Origin: Alphaproteobacteria bacterium
Lineage (GTDB): Bacteria > Pseudomonadota > Alphaproteobacteria > Rickettsiales > UBA998
Direction of reading: 5' to 3'
NCBI GenBank assembly: GCA_021730835.1
Contig: JAKFYP010000102.1
Coordinates: forward strand, 1-8,365
Length of the DNA: 8,365 nucleotides
The notes under the pieces were generated by a model that ran no database searches, was not told where the DNA came from, and saw nothing but the letters and a program-made list of their open reading frames with translations. The position numbers were made by a program, and so were the translations under genes. Below, one piece after another: positions 6,510 to 8,365 of the stretch. Each line of letters opens with the position of its first letter. Position 1 is the first letter of the stretch.

Positions 6510-6520
6510 ATGCCCCATGA
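6503..6520 (+). CDS. Possible 5-codon upstream micro-ORF overlapping metZ
   Basis: ATG GCT TAT GCC CCA TGA encodes M-A-Y-A-P. Its stop overlaps the metZ ATG in the ATGA arrangement typical of translational coupling. No Shine-Dalgarno is evident for it or for metZ. It may be chance, or it may deliver ribosomes to the metZ start. I list it because it is the only visible route to initiation at this start. Confidence 0.2.
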   Translation: MAYAP

Positions 6521-7734
6521 AACGGAACCGAAATACACCTGAGATAGCACGAAAATGGCGGCCTGATACCCAACTGGTGCGCGGCGGGACATATCGCAGC
6601 GAGACCGGCGAGACTTCCGAGGCCATCTACCTGACCTCTGGCTTCTGCTACGATGAGGCGGAAACGGCGGAGAGCCGCTTTAACGGCGTTGCCCCCGGCT
6701 ACGTCTATTCGCGCTATGTCAATCCCAACCTGAAGATGCTGCAAGACCGTCTTTGCCTGCTCGAAGGCGCGGAGGCCTGCACGGTAATGGGTAGCGGCAT
6801 GGCGGCGGTTTTTGCCTCTATGATGAGTTTTCTCAAGGCGGGCGATCATGTGCTGGCCCACCGGGTGATGTTCGGCTCCTGCCATTATATCATCACGCAG
6901 ATTTTGCCGCGCTTCGGCATCACCTATACGCTGGTGGACGGTACGGAGCCTGCAAACTGGGAAGGCGCGTTTGAGAAAAATACCGCCTGCGTGTTTATTG
7001 AAACCCCTTCCAACCCCTGCCTTGAGGTGATTGATATTTCCCATATCGCCGGTCTGTGCAGAAGCCACGGCGCAAAGCTGATCGTAGACAATATTTTTGC
7101 CACGCCTCTGCTGCAAAAACCACTGGAAATGGGTGCGGATATCGTCGTCTATTCGACTACCAAGCATATGGACGGGCAGGGGAGAACGCTGGGCGGCGCG
7201 GTGCTCGGCAACCGTGACTATATCGAGGAAACGCTGCTGCCGTTTCATCGCCATACCGGCCCGGCGCTCAGCCCGTTTAATGCGTGGATTATCCATAAGA
7301 GTCTGGAGACATTTTCCCTGCGTATGGAACGCCACTGCGCCAATGCGGATAAACTCGCCCGGTTTCTCGAAGCGCATCCGGCGGTGGAGCGCGTTTTTTT
7401 CCCGGCGCTTGAAAGCCACCCGCACTACGTTGTTGCCAGTCGCCAGATGACATACAAAGGTAAGCCCTGCGGCGGCTCGTTGGTAGCCTTTGTGCTTAAA
7501 GGCGGTAAGGAGGCGGCGTTTGGAGCCATGAACGGGCTTCACATCGTGGATATTTCCAATAATCTGGGTGATGCGAAAAGCCTGATTACCCACCCGGCCA
7601 GCACGACCCATTCCAATATCTCCCCGGAAGAACAGGCGAAGATCGGTATTGCGCCGGGACTGCTACGGCTCTCAGTCGGGCTGGAGGATGCCGACGATTT
7701 ATGCGAGGATTTCGAGCGGGCGCTGGCCGGTTAG
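6517..7734 (+). CDS. metZ: O-succinylhomoserine sulfhydrylase MetZ
   Basis: This is a 405-residue cytoplasmic, PLP-dependent enzyme of the Cys/Met metabolism (cystathionine gamma-synthase) family. MetZ joins O-succinylhomoserine and sulfide to give homocysteine, the direct sulfhydrylation route to methionine. Visible family features: RPDTQLVRGG (15-24), YSRYVNPN (64-71), GSGMAAV (92-98), ETPSNPCLEVID (162-173), the PLP-contacting Asp in IVDN (Asp191), and the PLP lysine Lys216 in YSTTKHMDGQGRTLGG. NNLGDAKSLITHPASTTH (358-375) and RLSVGLEDADDL (384-395) complete the C-terminal domain. The KHxDGQGRxLGG and TGPALSPFNAW segments fit MetZ better than MetB or MetC. Substrate preference (succinyl or acetyl homoserine) cannot be settled by eye. 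The ATG at 6517 gives a normal family N-terminus but lacks a Shine-Dalgarno. The gene is divergent from the pilus operon, and its stop codon abuts that of the next gene. Confidence 0.94.
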   Translation: MKRNRNTPEIARKWRPDTQLVRGGTYRSETGETSEAIYLTSGFCYDEAETAESRFNGVAPGYVYSRYVNPNLKMLQDRLCLLEGAEACTVMGSGMAAVFASMMSFLKAGDHVLAHRVMFGSCHYIITQILPRFGITYTLVDGTEPANWEGAFEKNTACVFIETPSNPCLEVIDISHIAGLCRSHGAKLIVDNIFATPLLQKPLEMGADIVVYSTTKHMDGQGRTLGGAVLGNRDYIEETLLPFHRHTGPALSPFNAWIIHKSLETFSLRMERHCANADKLARFLEAHPAVERVFFPALESHPHYVVASRQMTYKGKPCGGSLVAFVLKGGKEAAFGAMNGLHIVDISNNLGDAKSLITHPASTTHSNISPEEQAKIGIAPGLLRLSVGLEDADDLCEDFERALAG

Positions 7735-7737
7735 CTA
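7732..7737. other. Abutting convergent stop codons (TAGCTA)
   Basis: The metZ stop TAG (7732-7734) and the minus-strand stop of the next gene (CTA on plus, 7735-7737) are adjacent with no base between, forming the palindrome TAGCTA. No hairpin plus T-run terminator is visible at the junction, so each transcript probably runs into the other gene. Confidence 0.85.
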
Positions 7738-8340
7738 TCCGCTGGGCTGCAAGGCGGCGCTTTGCTGCTGATCCACCACACCCTCATGATTATGGATATG
7801 GATGACGATTTGCGGCGGCGGGCGGCGGGCGGCGGCGAGTTGCTCGACCGGCACAGGCGGAATATCCTGAGCCACGGCCTGCCCGTTGGCGGGATTGCCT
7901 GCCGGTATGTAGGGCGGTTGTTCAGAGCGGGGCTTCAGAGGCGGAATAATCACCGGCGGATGTTGTGCCTGTCTGGTTTGCTCATGAGCCGGTTCATCGT
8001 GCTTGTCTTCTTTTTTGCCCAGAATCGGTGCAAGCACCCGCGTACCGGCAAAGACGACCGTGGCGACATAGAGCGCATAGAAGAAATCGGCGGTAGCCAG
8101 CCCAACGATACTTTCCAGCCGCTCCTTGCCCGGTGTTTTAGTGTAATATTCGGCGGTTTCACGGGTTTTAGGGTTAGATGAGCTTTCAAGCTTGCGGGCA
8201 TAATTCTCCGAGGCCTCACCCAGGCGCTTCTCGGCTTTAGCAATCAGATTCGCGCCGGTCTCAGTTTCTTTCACCTTGCTCAACCCGGCTGCGGTAAACG
8301 CATCAATATAATGCTGCGTGCCCTCGAACTCACCGCCCAT
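7735..8340 (-). CDS. Hypothetical single-pass membrane protein, Pro-rich with His-rich C-terminus
   Basis: I do not recognise this family. From the ATG at 8338-8340 it is 201 residues, but the frame is open for eight more codons to the window edge and no ribosome site precedes this ATG, so the real start may lie outside. Visible features: a charged, probably helical N-terminal part (about 1-75) rich in Glu, Lys and Ala; one membrane segment (about 77-107, ADFFYALYVATVVFAG at its core); a charged stretch GKKEDKHDE; a Pro-rich region (about 127-165, with PPVIIPPLKP and PPYIP); an Ala/Arg/Pro run LAAARRPPPQ (168-177) encoded by a GC repeat; and a tail IVIHIHNHEG (178-187) with three histidines in five residues. 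No signal peptide is visible in the part seen. Its stop codon touches that of metZ. Two partly overlapping frames here look like shadows of this gene. A role in secretion or surface structure is possible but unsupported. Confidence 0.7.
   Translation of the reverse strand: MGGEFEGTQHYIDAFTAAGLSKVKETETGANLIAKAEKRLGEASENYARKLESSSNPKTRETAEYYTKTPGKERLESIVGLATADFFYALYVATVVFAGTRVLAPILGKKEDKHDEPAHEQTRQAQHPPVIIPPLKPRSEQPPYIPAGNPANGQAVAQDIPPVPVEQLAAARRPPPQIVIHIHNHEGVVDQQQSAALQPSG
7812..7837. repeat. GC-only triplet-like repeat in the hypothetical gene
   Basis: This is a 26-base run made only of G and C, read on the minus strand as GCC units interrupted twice by an extra C, so the codon phase shifts from Ala (GCC) to Arg (CGC) to Pro (CCG). 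It encodes AAARRPPP of the unknown membrane protein. Such tracts are prone to slippage; whether length varies among strains cannot be seen here. Confidence 0.6.
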
Positions 8341-8365
8341 ATGGGTGATAACATTCTCTTTTTGC

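Larger units (their letters stand above)
6285..6516. other. Divergent intergenic region between cpaB and metZ
   Basis: This is a 232-nt, AT-rich stretch between two divergent genes. It contains the CtrA-type box, promoter candidates for both directions, a small GGCGC/GCGCC hairpin (6313-6329) next to the inferred cpaB transcript start, and a small hairpin before metZ. I see no tRNA, no protein-coding gene beyond a 5-codon micro-ORF, and no SAM-II riboswitch pattern. Confidence 0.7.

Noticed and set aside
6285..6516. SAM-II or similar methionine riboswitch upstream of metZ
   Set aside because: I looked for the short conserved SAM-II core known upstream of alphaproteobacterial met genes and did not find a convincing match.
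6285..6516. GANTC methylation sites (CcrM) near the CtrA box
   Set aside because: None is present in this intergenic region, so methylation-dependent control of these promoters is not supported.
6508..7611. A 367-codon open frame on the minus strand, opposite metZ
   Set aside because: MetZ on the plus strand has all catalytic motifs. The antisense frame has no family signature and would run through the metZ start region.

Overview
The window reads as chromosomal DNA from an alphaproteobacterium. The evidence is a Caulobacter-style cpa (Tad/Flp pilus) gene cluster, an exact TTAA-N7-TTAA box (the binding motif of the alphaproteobacterial cell-cycle regulator CtrA) in front of it, a MetZ-type sulfhydrylase, and moderately GC-rich coding sequence. 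A genus cannot be named from the sequence alone.

Layout. Positions 81-6284 are six genes on the minus strand, read from right to left: cpaB, cpaC, cpaD, cpaE, cpaF, tadB. Most are tightly packed: 20 nt between cpaB and cpaC, 10 nt between cpaC and cpaD, and one-base stop/start overlaps at cpaD/cpaE and cpaF/tadB. The one loose junction is a 68-nt gap between cpaE and cpaF that carries two perfect 10-bp palindromes. Positions 1-80, after tadB, hold no gene start but do hold a GC-rich, hairpin-forming element. A divergent intergenic region (6285-6516) carries the CtrA-type box and promoter candidates for both sides. Next come metZ on the plus strand (6517-7734) and, tail to tail with no intervening base, an unrecognised single-pass membrane protein on the minus strand (7735-8340, reading frame open to the window edge).

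How the genes work together. CpaB (periplasmic, SAF domain), CpaC (outer-membrane secretin) and CpaD (lipoprotein) form the outer part of the Tad pilus machine. CpaE/TadZ probably localises the machine, CpaF is the cytoplasmic motor ATPase, and TadB is half of the usual inner-membrane platform pair. The Flp pilin, prepilin peptidase CpaA, platform partner TadC, TadD and the minor pilins are absent from this window and must lie elsewhere. MetZ belongs to methionine biosynthesis and has no obvious link to the pilus except the shared intergenic region.

I did not find an obviously new multi-gene system. The most interesting items are the CtrA box, the short CpaD, the lysine-less P-loop of CpaE, the interruption of the operon after tadB, and the unknown Pro-rich/His-rich membrane protein.
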